Shown in pieces: positions 35,714 through 45,202 of a DNA stretch of 64,000 bases. The stretch's first letter is position 1. The number at the start of each line of letters is the position of its first letter. The notes beneath the pieces are model-generated. The model had not been told where the DNA came from. It worked only from the letters and a program-made list of their open reading frames with translations, and ran no database searches. The DNA comes from Asaia bogorensis (lineage in GTDB: Bacteria; Pseudomonadota; Alphaproteobacteria; Reyranellales; Reyranellaceae). The stretch lies in contig CAMDCE010000008.1 in assembly GCA_945889625.1 (NCBI GenBank), forward strand, positions 1-64,000, written 5' to 3'. Made by a program: the position numbers and the translations under genes.

Positions 35714-36111
35714 TCCGGCCGGGCATCACTTTCGGCTTGTGGCTGGCGCTTGTCGCCATGGTCCTGCTCAACAACGTGATCGGCGATACCTGGATCGCCA
35801 CCTCGCTCCCGGTGCGCGCCGTCGAATGGTACAAGACGCTGGTGCCGCTGCCTTATGTGGTGCTGATCGCCGTCATCCATGCGCGCCGCACGGCGGGGCC
35901 GCGCTGGTTCGAAGCGGCGTTGCTCGCCGCCGTGCTGTGGCCGCCCTCGACCGTGTTCGTCGACTTTCTCTACGCGCGATTCACCTTCGGCGACGATCCC
36001 ACGGCTTTCCTCGACCGCTTCTCCATCCTGTGGGGCGCACCCTATCCGCTGCTGATTCTCACGCTCTTTGTTGCGCCGTTGCTGGCTGGGGCCGCCGTGG
36101 CGCGTCGATAA
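35710..36111 (+). CDS. Membrane protein of unknown function
   Basis: 133 residues with about four helices (7-25, 45-60, 68-86 and 110-130). ATG at 35710 overlaps the cca stop, so it is translationally coupled. WYKTLVPLPYVVLIAVIHARR and FDRFSILWGAPYPLL are distinctive, but I do not recognise the family. It converges with the small secreted-protein gene. Confidence 0.75.
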   Translation: MIRPGITFGLWLALVAMVLLNNVIGDTWIATSLPVRAVEWYKTLVPLPYVVLIAVIHARRTAGPRWFEAALLAAVLWPPSTVFVDFLYARFTFGDDPTAFLDRFSILWGAPYPLLILTLFVAPLLAGAAVARR

Positions 36112-36134
36112 GTGATGCTTCGTTCGCCCTGCGC

Positions 36135-36470
36135 TTAGCTGATCGGCTTGCCGCAGCGCCGCCAGGTCTGGCCTTCGCCCGCCGGTGGCTTGAGATGCAT
36201 CTGATATTCGCCCTGCAGGATCATGGCGACGGTTCCGCCGGCGCCGGGCTCGGACGCCGGCACGATGTAGTTGAAATGGTGGCGGTCGTAGTCGCCTTTC
36301 ATGTGCGTGCCGCCGGGCGTGACGATATCAGGACCGTTTATCGTGATCCTCCGCCCGTCCGAATGACACCAATCACCGTCGATGGCGTCGGCCAGGGCCG
36401 GCGCGCTGTGGAGGATGAGAACCACGCCGGCAAGGAGACCGAACAGTTGCGTCGCGTTGCGTGAGATCAT
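36135..36470 (-). CDS. Small secreted protein of unknown function
   Basis: 111 residues from ATG at 36470, with AGGAGG five bases upstream; this ribosome site decides the start against the ATG six codons earlier. The signal peptide is about residues 1-26 (cleavage ALADA). The mature protein contains DGDWCHSDGRRITINGPDIV and WRRCGKPIS, whose two cysteines may pair. Homologous short periplasmic proteins are common in alphaproteobacteria without assigned function. It lies 23 bp after hemF. Confidence 0.75.
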   Translation of the reverse strand: MISRNATQLFGLLAGVVLILHSAPALADAIDGDWCHSDGRRITINGPDIVTPGGTHMKGDYDRHHFNYIVPASEPGAGGTVAMILQGEYQMHLKPPAGEGQTWRRCGKPIS

Positions 36471-36493
36471 CGCAGCCTCCTTCATGTCAGCAC

Positions 36494-37399
36494 TTACGGC
36501 CACTTCGCCTCGGGCGGCAGGGACATCAGGATCGCCTCGACATTGCCGCCGGTCATCAGGCCGAACTTGGTGCCGCGGTCGTGCAGCAGGTTGAACTCGA
36601 CGTAGCGGCCGCGGCGCACCAGCTGATGCTCGCGCTCGGCTGAGGTCCACGGCTCGTTCATGTGGCGGCGCACCAGTTTGGGGTAGATGTCGAGGAAGGT
36701 CTCGCCGACGCCGCGTGTGAAGGCGAAATCGCGCGCATGATCGCCGCTGTCGAGATAGTCGTAGAAGATGCCGCCGACGCCGCGCGGCTCGCCGCGATGG
36801 GGCAGGTGGAAATAGTCGTCGCACCATGCCTTGAAGCGCGGATGGTAGTCGGGGTCGTGGGCGTCGCAGATCGCCTTGAAGGCGGCATGGAAGTCGCGCG
36901 TGTCGGGCTCGTGCGGCGTCATCGGCGTGAGGTCGCCGCCGCCGCCGAACCAGGCCCGCGTGGTGACGATGAAGCGGGTGTTCATGTGCACCGCCGGCAC
37001 CTTGGGCGAGCGCAGGTGCGCCACGAGAGAGATGCCCGAGGCGAAGAAGCGCGGGTTCTCGGCCGCTCCAGGGATCTGCTTGCGGAACTCCGGGCTGAAT
37101 TCGCCGAACACGGTCGAGACGTTGACGCCCACCTTCTCGAACACGCGGCCGCGCATGGTGGCCATGGTGCCGCCGCCGCGATCCTCGCCGTCAGGGCCTT
37201 CCTCGCGCCGCCATTCCTTGCGCTCGAAGCGGCCGGCCGCGAGGTTGTTGTGCGTGCCGGCGAGCTCGTCCTCGATCCGCTCGAATTCGGCGCAGATGCG
37301 GTTGCGCAGGATGCCGAACCAGCGCCGCGCCTCGTCCTTCCAGCGCGTGACGGTGGTGGCGTCAGGCAGCGGCGTGGGGGTGTCAGTCGGCGCGCGCAT
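36494..37399 (-). CDS. hemF: Oxygen-dependent coproporphyrinogen III oxidase
   Basis: 301 residues. The signature [20 protein letters not shown] and [20 protein letters not shown] motifs and the C-terminal [20 protein letters not shown] are intact. It converts coproporphyrinogen III to protoporphyrinogen IX in haem synthesis. Its start overlaps the end of trmL by 17 bp. Confidence 0.97.
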   Translation of the reverse strand: MRAPTDTPTPLPDATTVTRWKDEARRWFGILRNRICAEFERIEDELAGTHNNLAAGRFERKEWRREEGPDGEDRGGGTMATMRGRVFEKVGVNVSTVFGEFSPEFRKQIPGAAENPRFFASGISLVAHLRSPKVPAVHMNTRFIVTTRAWFGGGGDLTPMTPHEPDTRDFHAAFKAICDAHDPDYHPRFKAWCDDYFHLPHRGEPRGVGGIFYDYLDSGDHARDFAFTRGVGETFLDIYPKLVRRHMNEPWTSAEREHQLVRRGRYVEFNLLHDRGTKFGLMTGGNVEAILMSLPPEAKWP

Positions 37400-37844
37400 C
37401 GAATCCCGAGGTCTGTCGCAGGGCCTCGCTCAGTACCATGGCCGCTGCCAGCGCGACATTGAGCGAGCGGGCGCCGGCCTGCAGGGGGATGCGCAGCCTG
37501 AGCTCGGCTGCTTCGTGAACGTCGGCCGGCACGCCCGCACTTTCGCGGCCGAACAGCAGGATGTCATCGGCCCGGAATTCGACGTCGGGAAAGCAGGCGG
37601 CGCCCGACGTGGTCAGCAGCACCAGACGGCCAGCCGGCCGGTCACGCCGGTAGGCGGACCAGGAGGCGTGCCGGACGACCGTGGCCAGGTCGTAATAGTC
37701 CATGGCGGCGCGGCGGATGCGCTTGTCGTCGACCGGAAAGCCGCAGGGCTCGATCAGGTCGAGCGGGGTGGCCAGGCAAGCCGACAGGCGGATGAAGGCG
37801 CCGAGATTCTGCGGGATATCGGGCTCGAACAGGGCAAGGCGCAT
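37383..37844 (-). CDS. trmL: tRNA (cytidine/uridine-34-2'-O)-methyltransferase, SPOUT family
   Basis: 153 residues from ATG at 37844. [51 protein letters not shown] and the knot-forming [19 protein letters not shown] are the TrmL motifs. It methylates the wobble ribose of tRNA-Leu. The overlap with hemF suggests one transcript. Confidence 0.95.
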   Translation of the reverse strand: MRLALFEPDIPQNLGAFIRLSACLATPLDLIEPCGFPVDDKRIRRAAMDYYDLATVVRHASWSAYRRDRPAGRLVLLTTSGAACFPDVEFRADDILLFGRESAGVPADVHEAAELRLRIPLQAGARSLNVALAAAMVLSEALRQTSGFDARAD

Positions 37845-38026
37845 GGCTTGGTTTCTACTCCGGTCCGCGACGCGAAAGCGCCAGCACCTGGCGCGCAAGC
37901 GCGGGCGCCGGCGCTCTGCGGCACGCTGTCACAGATCGACGCCGCCCGCGCCTGCGACCAACAGAGCCTTGAAACATAAGGGGCTTTCTCGCCATAACCA
38001 TGCAACTCCCAGGGGGCGAACAAGAG

Positions 38027-38614
38027 ATGGCTTCTTCCAGTATCCCAGCCGGCGGCGCACCAGTCGCCCATGGCGCTGCGGGCGATCCGACGCGGCGCGA
38101 CTTCCTGATGGTCGCGACCGGCGCCCTGGCCGCGATCGGCGGCGTCGCCACGGCGTGGCCGTTCATCAACAATCTCAATCCCGCCGCCGACACGCTGGCG
38201 CTTTCCTCGATCGAGGTGAACATCGCGCCGGTCAAGGTTGGCCAGGCGATCACCGTGAAGTGGCGCGGCAAGCCGGTCTTCATCCGCCACCGCACGGCAA
38301 AGGAAATCAAGGAAGCCGAGGCGGTCAAGCTGTCGGAACTGCCCGATCCCGAGACCGACAATGCGCGCGTCACCGACCTCGCCAAGAAGGTCCGCCCGGA
38401 GTGGCTGATCATCGTCGGCGTCTGCACGCATCTCGGCTGCGTGCCGCTCGGCAACAACCCGGGCGATCCCAAGGGCGAGTACGACGGCTGGTTCTGCCCG
38501 TGCCACGGCTCGATGTACGACTCCTCGGGCCGCATCCGCAAAGGGCCGGCGCCCAAGAACCTCGAGGTTCCGGGCTACCTGTTCACCACCGACACCCTCG
38601 TCAAAATCGGCTGA
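38027..38614 (+). CDS. petA: Ubiquinol-cytochrome c reductase iron-sulfur (Rieske) subunit
   Basis: 195 residues from ATG at 38027; an in-frame ATG at 38000 is an alternative. A Tat-type anchor ([20 protein letters not shown]) precedes the Rieske domain with [10 protein letters not shown] and CPCHGSMYD, which bind the [2Fe-2S] cluster of complex III. It heads petABC, transferring electrons from ubiquinol to cytochrome c1. Confidence 0.97.
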   Translation: MASSSIPAGGAPVAHGAAGDPTRRDFLMVATGALAAIGGVATAWPFINNLNPAADTLALSSIEVNIAPVKVGQAITVKWRGKPVFIRHRTAKEIKEAEAVKLSELPDPETDNARVTDLAKKVRPEWLIIVGVCTHLGCVPLGNNPGDPKGEYDGWFCPCHGSMYDSSGRIRKGPAPKNLEVPGYLFTTDTLVKIG

Positions 38615-38637
38615 TCGCCCTTCAGGAGTTCTGAGCA

Positions 38638-39873
38638 ATGGCCTCGTCTCACGGCGCCCCGCCGGTCTTCAACAACAAGGTGATCGCCTGGATCGATCAT
38701 CGCCTGCCGATCTTCTCGTATATCGAGAAGGAGTATCACACCTTCCCGACGCCGCGGAATTTCAACTACTTCTGGAATTTCGGCGCGATCGCCACGGTGA
38801 TGCTGGTGCTGATGATCGCCACCGGCGTGGTGCTGGCGACCAACTACACGCCGCACGTGCTGATGGCCTTCGACTCGGTCGAGCGCATCGACCGCGACGT
38901 GCCGTCGGGCTGGATGATGCGCGACCTGCACATGAACGGTGCGTCGTTCTTCTTCATCGCCGTCTACATCCACATCTTCCGCGGCATGTACTACGGTTCC
39001 TACAAGGCGCCGCGCGAACTCCTGTGGATCCTGGGCGTGATCATCCTGCTGCTGATGATGGCCACCGCCTTCATGGGCTACGTGCTGCCGTGGGGCCAGA
39101 TGAGCTTCTGGGGCGCGACCGTCATTACCTCATTGTTCGGCGCCATCCCGGTGGTCGGCGACTCGATCGTCACCTGGCTGTGGGGCGGCTTTGCCATCGA
39201 CAACCCGACGCTCAACCGCTTCTACGCGCTGCACTACCTGCTGCCGTTCATCATCGTGGCGGTGGTGGCGCTGCACGTCGTGGCGCTGCACGTCCATGGC
39301 TCGAACAATCCGCTGGGCATCGACGTCAAGGGCCCGCAGGACACCGTGCCGTTCCATCCCTACTACACGATGAAGGACGGCTTCGGCGTCATCCTGTTCT
39401 TCATCGTCTACTGCTTCTTCGTGTTCTTCGCGCCCGACTACCTGGGCGACGCCGCCAACTACATCCCGGCCGACCCGCTGGTGACGCCCACGCATATCGT
39501 GCCGGAATGGTACTTCCTGCCGTTCTACGCCATCCTGCGCGCCATCCCCGACAAGCTGGGCGGCGTCATCGCCATGTTCGGCTCGATCCTGGTGCTGTTC
39601 GTGCTGCCCTGGCTCGACACCTCGCGCGTGCGCTCCTGCACGTTCCGGCCGATCTACAAGTGGTTCATGGGCCTGCTGGTGCTCGACCTGGTCGCGCTGG
39701 GCTACTGCGGCGCCCATCCGCCGGAAGGATGGTTGGTGCCGTTTTCGCAGCTCTGCACGGCCTACTACTTCTTCCATTTCCTCGTGCTGCTGCCGGTCCT
39801 CGGCAAGATCGAACGGCCGCTGCCACTGCCACCCAGCATCGCCGATGCGGTGCTCAAGAAGAAGGCGGGCTAA
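38638..39873 (+). CDS. petB: Cytochrome b subunit of the bc1 complex
   Basis: 411 residues, the full-length (non-split) cytochrome b. [20 protein letters not shown] and [20 protein letters not shown] carry the haem histidines. [18 protein letters not shown], and the PEWY of [17 protein letters not shown], form the quinol sites. It starts 23 bp after petA and stops 4 bp before petC. Confidence 0.97.
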   Translation: MASSHGAPPVFNNKVIAWIDHRLPIFSYIEKEYHTFPTPRNFNYFWNFGAIATVMLVLMIATGVVLATNYTPHVLMAFDSVERIDRDVPSGWMMRDLHMNGASFFFIAVYIHIFRGMYYGSYKAPRELLWILGVIILLLMMATAFMGYVLPWGQMSFWGATVITSLFGAIPVVGDSIVTWLWGGFAIDNPTLNRFYALHYLLPFIIVAVVALHVVALHVHGSNNPLGIDVKGPQDTVPFHPYYTMKDGFGVILFFIVYCFFVFFAPDYLGDAANYIPADPLVTPTHIVPEWYFLPFYAILRAIPDKLGGVIAMFGSILVLFVLPWLDTSRVRSCTFRPIYKWFMGLLVLDLVALGYCGAHPPEGWLVPFSQLCTAYYFFHFLVLLPVLGKIERPLPLPPSIADAVLKKKAG

Positions 39874-39877
39874 GCCG

Positions 39878-40660
39878 ATGCGCAAGTACATCGCCAGCGG
39901 CGCCATCGCGCTCGCCGCCCTCGCCGCGGCCGCCGCCGCCGTCGCGGCCGGGACCGAGGCCCATCCGCCGAAAAAGCAGTGGCATTTCCAGGGCCCGTTC
40001 GGCACCTACGACCGCGCCGCCGCCCAGCGCGGCTTCCAGGTCTACAAGGAGGTCTGCGCGGCCTGCCATTCGCTGTCGCTGGTCGCCTACCGCAACCTGA
40101 TGGATCTGGGCTTGAGCGAAAACGCCGTGAAGGCGATCGCCGCCGACGTCCAGATCCCCGACCTCAGCGACGACGGCCAGCCGATCGAGCGGCCGGGCCG
40201 TCCGTCGGACCGCTTCAAGAAGCCGTTTCCCAACGAGCTCGCCGCCGCCGCCGCCAACGGCGGCAAGGCGCCGCCCGACCTCAGCGTCATCGTCAAGGCG
40301 CGCGAGAACGGCCCCAACTACCTCCACGCCCTGCTCGTCGGCTACGTGCCGTTCGACAAGCTGACGCCGGCGCAGATCAAGGAGACCGGCGTCACCAAGG
40401 ACGACAACTACAACACCTACTTCCCCGGCCACCGCATCGCCATGCCGCCGCCGCTTGGCGACGACAAGGTGACCTATGTCGACGGCACCAAATCGACGCT
40501 CGACCGGCAGGCCTCCGACGTCGTGGAGTTTCTCGCCTGGGCGTCGGAGCCGCATATGGAGGATCGCAAGCGCACCGGCGTGCGGGTGATCCTGTTCCTG
40601 CTGGCGTTGGCCGGTCTGATGTATGCGGTGAAGCGCCAGGTGTGGGCCGACAAGCATTGA
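39878..40660 (+). CDS. petC: Cytochrome c1 subunit of the bc1 complex
   Basis: 260 residues from ATG at 39878. It has a signal peptide (about 1-25), the haem motif CAACHSL, and the distal Met region near YFPGHRIAMPPPL. A C-terminal membrane anchor (ILFLLALAGLMYAVKRQVW) follows. It passes electrons to soluble cytochrome c. It is the last gene of petABC. Confidence 0.97.
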   Translation: MRKYIASGAIALAALAAAAAAVAAGTEAHPPKKQWHFQGPFGTYDRAAAQRGFQVYKEVCAACHSLSLVAYRNLMDLGLSENAVKAIAADVQIPDLSDDGQPIERPGRPSDRFKKPFPNELAAAAANGGKAPPDLSVIVKARENGPNYLHALLVGYVPFDKLTPAQIKETGVTKDDNYNTYFPGHRIAMPPPLGDDKVTYVDGTKSTLDRQASDVVEFLAWASEPHMEDRKRTGVRVILFLLALAGLMYAVKRQVWADKH

Positions 40661-40676
40661 GCCTCACACTGAGGCT
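40660..40676 (+). terminator. Short hairpin after petC
   Basis: AGCCTCA-cac-TGAGGCT is a 7-bp perfect stem starting on the last base of the petC stop. It lies between petC and the converging 71-aa peptide gene. T-rich sequence (GGTTTTTAG) follows about 15 bases later. Confidence 0.5.
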
Positions 40677-40697
40677 TGTCGGACGGCTCTCTGGTTT

Positions 40698-40913
40698 TTA
40701 GCTGGCGCGACGGGCGGCGAGAATGGCTTGGCGCGCCTGCTCGCTCTGCCGGACCTTGGCGGGAACTGTCTTGACGGGCTCGGCGAGGGTCGGGTCGGGA
40801 CTGACGCCGGGATCCCTGCGGGCAGTCGCAATGCTCTGAAGCACGCTGGCGGTGCCGAAAGTGATCATCAAGGCGACCAGAACAAAGGCCGCTGCCACGA
40901 ACAGATGACGCAT
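40698..40913 (-). CDS. 71-residue membrane peptide, paralogue 1
   Basis: From ATG at 40913 it reads MRHLFVAAAFVLVALMITFG and ends ARQAILAARRAS. It has one N-terminal membrane helix or uncleaved signal and a charged, Pro-containing tail. It is the same length as, and about 50 percent identical to, the peptide encoded at 41100-41315; the conserved parts are MRHLFVA, TFGTASVLQ and EQARQ.ILA.RRAS. Function unknown. It lies beside the bc1 operon but on the other strand. Confidence 0.7.
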   Translation of the reverse strand: MRHLFVAAAFVLVALMITFGTASVLQSIATARRDPGVSPDPTLAEPVKTVPAKVRQSEQARQAILAARRAS

Positions 40914-41023
40914 CCCACACCCCGGAAACAAAGGCGCCTTCCGGACTACAACCCCAGATAGTCGCCGCAAACTTTCTGCATCGAGCAGGTCAGCTTTATA
41001 CAGAGCGGCGTGAGGCCGGCCAA

Positions 41024-41050
41024 ACAAAAAGGGCGGGGGAAACCCCGCCC
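41024..41050 (-). terminator. Intrinsic terminator after peptide paralogue 2
   Basis: On the minus strand GGGCGGGG-tttc-CCCCGCCC (41031-41038 and 41043-41050) is followed by TTTTTGTTTG. It lies downstream of the gene at 41100-41315, showing that this small gene is a separate transcription unit. Confidence 0.88.
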
Positions 41051-41099
41051 GTTGATCGTCTGCTGCCCGCTGCCTGTTCTGTCCGAGCGGCTCGGTTCG

Positions 41100-41315
41100 C
41101 TAGCTGGCGCGGCGCGAGGCGAGAATGACCTGGCGTGCCTGTTCGCCGTTGCGCTGCTTGGTGACGGGCGCCTTGTTCTGCTCGGCGACGATGGGGTCGG
41201 GGATCTGGATGCTGTCCCGCTTGGCCGCGGCAACGGTCTGCAGCACGCTCGCCGTGCCGAAGGTGACGGCCAGGCCGACGATGACCATGGCGGTCGCAAC
41301 GAAAAGATGACGCAT
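41100..41315 (-). CDS. 71-residue membrane peptide, paralogue 2
   Basis: From ATG at 41315 it reads MRHLFVATAMVIVGLAVTFG and ends ARQVILASRRAS, the same plan as the neighbour at 40698-40913: one helix (3-25) then a hydrophilic tail. A strong intrinsic terminator follows, which supports expression as an independent gene. The upstream gap 41316-41451 shows no gene. Function unknown. Confidence 0.75.
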   Translation of the reverse strand: MRHLFVATAMVIVGLAVTFGTASVLQTVAAAKRDSIQIPDPIVAEQNKAPVTKQRNGEQARQVILASRRAS

Positions 41316-41451
41316 CCCCAGCTCCCTAAGAATTGCGCCCTCCAGGGACCCAAAACCCCGAAAAACGCCCAAAACTATCTGCATCAGACCAGTAAGCTTG
41401 TTAAGCCCAGCCGCCAGGCGAATCAACGGCTTTTTGCGTCCGGGAAGCAAT

Positions 41452-42351
41452 TTATTTGCGGGACGGCCGACTTGCGATAGCTGCATGCCGGGCCAGCAGC
41501 TTCCGGGCCCGGTAAATCACTGGAATATCGATCATTTTGCCGTCGACCGTGAACGACCCGCGGCCCTCGGCGGCAGCCTTTTCGTCCGCCGCGATCAGCC
41601 TTTGGGCGTAGGCGACCTCGTCCGGGGAGGGCGTGAAGGCCTCGTTCAGCGCCTGCACCAGGCCGGGATGCACGCAGGTCCCGCCGGAAAAGCCGAAGCG
41701 CCGCGCCCGTTCGGCGCTCTTCTTGTAGGCCACGGGATCGGAGTAGTCGGCCACGGTGCCCAGGATGCCGATCATCGGCACGTCGTGCGCTTGGGCGGCA
41801 AACGCCACCAGCCGCTTGGGCAGCTCGAGCGACTCGTCGCTCGGCACCGAGCCGGTCTCCAGCGCGAAATCTTCGCCGCCCAGCATCATGGCAATGACGC
41901 GCGGCCCATGCTCGGCCACGTCGCCGAGATGCGCCAGCGCCCGGGGGTGCTCGAACATGGCGCCGAAACCGACGCTGCCCACCGCCATGCCGCGCTCGCG
42001 CTCGAGCTCGCTCACCGCCTCGTCGAGCAGGCGCAGGTGATGCACGCCTTCGGTCTTGGTGATGAACAGCGCCGCGAGACCGGGGCGGACGGCCGCTTCG
42101 ATGTCGGGAATCGCCAGGCGCAGCGGCCGGTTGATGCGCACCGCAACGTCGGCGCCGCCCTGCACCACCTTGGCCATGGTCTCGGGCAGCATCGCCCGCG
42201 CGCGCGGCTTCTCCGCCACGGTAACGCTGTCCTCGAGATCGACCAGCACGCAGTCGGCGCCGCGCTCGTGCGCCTTGTCGATGAACTTGGGCACATTGCC
42301 CGGCACGTAGAGGATCGAGCGCCAGACGGGCGGGTTTGGGCGAGGAGTCAC
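41452..42351 (-). CDS. HpcH/HpaI aldolase / citrate-lyase-beta-like CoA ester lyase
   Basis: 299 residues from GTG at 42351, which overlaps the stop of the CoA-transferase by 4 bp (GTGA). RSILYVPGNVPKFIDKAHER is the CitE start, CVLVDLEDSV binds the metal, and the RINRP, MLGGEDFALE and FGFSGGTCVHPGLVQALNEAF motifs are present. Relatives cleave malyl-CoA, citramalyl-CoA or similar. Coupling to a type III CoA-transferase suggests activation of a dicarboxylate followed by C-C cleavage. Confidence 0.92.
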   Translation of the reverse strand: MTPRPNPPVWRSILYVPGNVPKFIDKAHERGADCVLVDLEDSVTVAEKPRARAMLPETMAKVVQGGADVAVRINRPLRLAIPDIEAAVRPGLAALFITKTEGVHHLRLLDEAVSELERERGMAVGSVGFGAMFEHPRALAHLGDVAEHGPRVIAMMLGGEDFALETGSVPSDESLELPKRLVAFAAQAHDVPMIGILGTVADYSDPVAYKKSAERARRFGFSGGTCVHPGLVQALNEAFTPSPDEVAYAQRLIAADEKAAAEGRGSFTVDGKMIDIPVIYRARKLLARHAAIASRPSRK

Positions 42352-43589
42352 TTGTTCTTTCCTTTGCCGGAGGAGATGACGCCCGATTGAAGGAGCTTCT
42401 CGTACTCGGCCTCGCCGAGCAGCGGCTTCAGCAGTGCCTCGTTGTGCTGGCCGACTTTGGGCGCTGCGATCCTGATCGCGCCAGGCGTGCCCGAGAGACG
42501 CGGCACCACCGGATGGGTCGGCAGCTCGCCCATCTCCTCGTCGGGGATCTCGATCAGCGCCTCGCGTTCGAGCACGTAGTCGTCGGCCACGATCTGGGCG
42601 ATGTCGTAGACCGGCCCGATGGTGACGCCCGCCTCGTCGAAGAATTTCAGGTTCTCGTCGAGGTCGCGCTGGGCGATGAAGCCGCCGATGATGCCGTCGA
42701 GCTCCTCGCCGTGCTTGACCCGTTCGATGTTGGTGGCGAAGCGCGGATCCTTGACCAGTTCCGGCCGACCGATCTTGACGAGCACGCGTTCCGCCATGCC
42801 CTGCGTCGAGGCCGACAGACAGACCCAGTGGCCGTCCCTGGTGGGATAGACGTTGCGCGGAGCGGCATTGGTCGAGCGGCTGCCGGTGCGCGCCTTCACC
42901 TCGCCGGTGAGCTTGTAGTTGGCGGCCTGCGGACCGAGCACCGAGAACAAGGGATCGAACAGCGGCAGATCGAGCACCTGGCCCTGGCCGCCTCCCTGCT
43001 CGACCTCGCGCAGCGCCACCATGACGGCGCCGTAGCCGTAGAGGGCGGCCATCGCGTCCGCGAGGTACATCGGCGGCAGCACCGGCTCGCGGTCGCCGAA
43101 GCCGTTCATCGAGGCGAAGCCTGAATAGCCCTCGATCAGGGTGCCGAAGCCCGGCTTGTGGCGGTAGCGGCCGTCCTGGCCCCAGCCCGAGATGCGCACG
43201 ACCACGAGCTTGGGATTGATGGTCCGGTGCAGCTCGTCGGGCGCCAGCCCCATGTCCTCGAGCACGCCGGGCCGGAAACTCTCGACCAGGATCGCCGCCG
43301 ATTTCGCCAGTTCCCTGACGATGGCGCGGCCGGCGTCGGTGCGCAGGTCGAGCGCCACGCTCTTCTTGTTGCGGGCATAGACCTTCCACGCCGTCTCGAT
43401 GCCCTTGACCCGCCACGAGCGCAGCGTGTCGCCCTCCGGCGGCTCGATCTTGATGACCTCGGCGCCGAAGTCGGCCAGCTGCAGCGTCAGGATGTTGCCC
43501 GCGACCAGCCGCGACAGGTCGACGACGCGGACTCCGTCGAGGGGCCCGCGCGCGGTCGGGGTGAAGGGCCGTTTCGTCGGTCCCCTCAT
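42348..43589 (-). CDS. Type III (CaiB/BaiF) CoA-transferase
   Basis: 413 residues from ATG at 43589. LDGVRVVDLSRLVAGNILTL and DFGAEVIKIEPPEGD are the family start; NKKSVALDLRTDAGR and ADAMAALYGYGAVMVAL carry the active-site Asp region. The start has no clear ribosome site, because a perfect inverted repeat begins one base upstream (43591). Either the repeat supplies a structure or translation starts elsewhere. It is coupled to the CoA-lyase gene. Confidence 0.92.
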   Translation of the reverse strand: MRGPTKRPFTPTARGPLDGVRVVDLSRLVAGNILTLQLADFGAEVIKIEPPEGDTLRSWRVKGIETAWKVYARNKKSVALDLRTDAGRAIVRELAKSAAILVESFRPGVLEDMGLAPDELHRTINPKLVVVRISGWGQDGRYRHKPGFGTLIEGYSGFASMNGFGDREPVLPPMYLADAMAALYGYGAVMVALREVEQGGGQGQVLDLPLFDPLFSVLGPQAANYKLTGEVKARTGSRSTNAAPRNVYPTRDGHWVCLSASTQGMAERVLVKIGRPELVKDPRFATNIERVKHGEELDGIIGGFIAQRDLDENLKFFDEAGVTIGPVYDIAQIVADDYVLEREALIEIPDEEMGELPTHPVVPRLSGTPGAIRIAAPKVGQHNEALLKPLLGEAEYEKLLQSGVISSGKGKNK

Positions 43590-43590
43590 G

Positions 43591-43674
43591 GCTGGGAGCG
43601 CGCCACTCCAGTGGCGCTCATGTCTTGCGACGAAAGAAGATAAAGATGCGCCACTGGAGTGGCGCGCTCCCAGC
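43591..43674. repeat. Perfect 27-bp inverted repeat with 30-base loop
   Basis: 43591-43617 is the exact reverse complement of 43648-43674. Each arm itself contains the near-perfect palindrome GCGCCACTCCAGTGGCGC, so alternative small hairpins are possible. It fills the gap between the CoA-transferase start and the dienelactone hydrolase stop. Confidence 0.92.
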
Positions 43675-43679
43675 AAAGA

Positions 43680-44348
43680 CTAGCCCACATGCTTGGCGAA
43701 GAACGCCTTCGTCCGCTCCATGGCCTGCTTGGACGCCGCCGCGTCCCAGCTGCCGCGCTCGTCGCAATGGAAGCCGTGGTCGGCCGGGTAGTCGTAGATG
43801 GTGACGCCGGGATGGAGCGATCTCAGCTCGTTCACATGCGTCATCGGGATGTGCATGTCCTTGTCGCCGAAATGCAGGATGATCGGCACCTGCGGCTTCT
43901 CGTTCTTGTTGCCGTGGATGCCGCCGCCGTAGTAGCCGCTCACCGCATCGGGCTTGAGCCGCGTCGCCGCCAGCCAGCAGATCGTGCCGCCCCAGCAGAA
44001 GCCGGTGACGCCGACCTTCTTGGCGCCGCGCTTTTTCAGCTCGTCCATCGCCGCCTGGACGTCCTGGACCGGCTTGTCGAAGCCCAGCTCCATCACGTAC
44101 TTGCGGCCTTCCGCGATGGTGTCGGGCGTGTAGCCGAGATCGACGCCTTTCTTGACGTGATCGAAGCAGGCCGGCGCCAGCGCCACGTATCCGTCGGCGG
44201 CGAACTTGTCGGTCACCGCCTTGATGTGGTGGTTGACGCCGAAGATCTCCTGGATGACCACGATGCCGCCCTTGGGCGTGCCCTTCGGAGTGGCGAGATA
44301 GGCACTGATTTCGCCGGCCTTAGACTTAAGGCTGATAGTTTCACCCAT
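43680..44348 (-). CDS. Dienelactone hydrolase family protein
   Basis: 222 residues. EIFGVNHHIK carries the family Glu, GVTGFCWGGTICWLAA contains the nucleophile Cys (G-x-C-x-G), and Asp and His are in HFGDKDMHIP and PADHGFHCDERGS. Carboxymethylenebutenolidase hydrolyses dienelactone in chlorocatechol or protoanemonin pathways; many relatives have broader substrates. It probably belongs to the same region of aromatic/CoA metabolism. Confidence 0.92.
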   Translation of the reverse strand: MGETISLKSKAGEISAYLATPKGTPKGGIVVIQEIFGVNHHIKAVTDKFAADGYVALAPACFDHVKKGVDLGYTPDTIAEGRKYVMELGFDKPVQDVQAAMDELKKRGAKKVGVTGFCWGGTICWLAATRLKPDAVSGYYGGGIHGNKNEKPQVPIILHFGDKDMHIPMTHVNELRSLHPGVTIYDYPADHGFHCDERGSWDAAASKQAMERTKAFFAKHVG

Positions 44349-44459
44349 GAGAATTCCTCCCGTTGGCAGCGGTTGCGGCGCGCATTGGACATGGTAATGC
44401 GACGCCGTTCAACCCACCGGCCCCGCCGGACCACGGCCCCGTGCCGCAGAAAGAAAGTC

Positions 44460-45095
44460 ATGTATATCCCCAAGCACTTCGAAGGCGACGAGGCGGCGGC
44501 CCGCGAGATCATGCAGGCCCATGGCTGGGCGTTGCTGATCACTGCCGACGAGGCCGGCGCGCCGCTGTGCACCCACGGCGCCCTGGTCTGGGAAGATGAC
44601 GGCAGCCCGCACGGCAGCCTGCTCGGCCACATGGCGCGTGCCAACGACCACTGGAAGCTGTTCGCCAAAGGCGCGGAGGTGGGCGCCGAATCACTTGCGC
44701 TGTTCTGGGGCCCGCACGCCTATGTCTCGCCGACCTGGTACACGCCCGGCGTCAAGGTGCCAACCTGGAACTACATCACGGTCCATGCCTACGGCCGGCC
44801 GCAGATCATCGAGGCGACTCCCGCCGTGCTGATGGTCCTGACCAGGCTCGCCGCCGTCTACGAGGGCAGCGGCGCCGACGCCTGGGGCCTCGGCCGCCTG
44901 CCGCCCGGCAACGCCGCCCAGCAGACGAAGAACATCGTGGCCTTCCGCATGCCGCTCGCGCGCGTCGAGACCAAACTGAAGCTCAGCCAAAATCGCGAGC
45001 TCGAGGATCGCCAGCGCGTCATCGCCAGGCTTGAGGCGAGCGACAGTCAGGACAGCCAAGCGACGGCGAAGTGGATGAAGCGGGTGTTGCCTTAG
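44460..45095 (+). CDS. PaiB-like FMN-binding protein (putative negative regulator)
   Basis: 211 residues from ATG at 44460, preceded by AGAAAGAAAG. MYIPKHFEGDEAAAREIMQA, HMARANDHWKLFA and the conserved YVSPTWY and VPTWNYITVHAYG motifs are those of PaiB, a split-barrel flavin-binding protein first described as a repressor of sporulation and protease genes in Bacillus. A regulatory role here is not demonstrated. It is divergent from the dienelactone hydrolase gene. Confidence 0.92.
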   Translation: MYIPKHFEGDEAAAREIMQAHGWALLITADEAGAPLCTHGALVWEDDGSPHGSLLGHMARANDHWKLFAKGAEVGAESLALFWGPHAYVSPTWYTPGVKVPTWNYITVHAYGRPQIIEATPAVLMVLTRLAAVYEGSGADAWGLGRLPPGNAAQQTKNIVAFRMPLARVETKLKLSQNRELEDRQRVIARLEASDSQDSQATAKWMKRVLP

Positions 45096-45120
45096 ACGCG
45101 ATAGCTTTCAATCGAATCGC

Positions 45121-45171
45121 GCCGTCGGCCCAGCTCATGCGCCGCTACGCTGCGGAAGCTGGGCCGACGGC
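45121..45171. terminator. Perfect 15-bp hairpin between converging genes
   Basis: GCCGTCGGCCCAGCT (45121-45135) pairs exactly with AGCTGGGCCGACGGC (45157-45171). It separates the paiB-like gene from the converging Rap1a/Tai-like gene and could act as a two-way terminator. The T-tracts are weak. Confidence 0.65.
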
Positions 45172-45202
45172 TGAAGCAAAAGCCATCGCTCGTCAAACTC
45201 GG

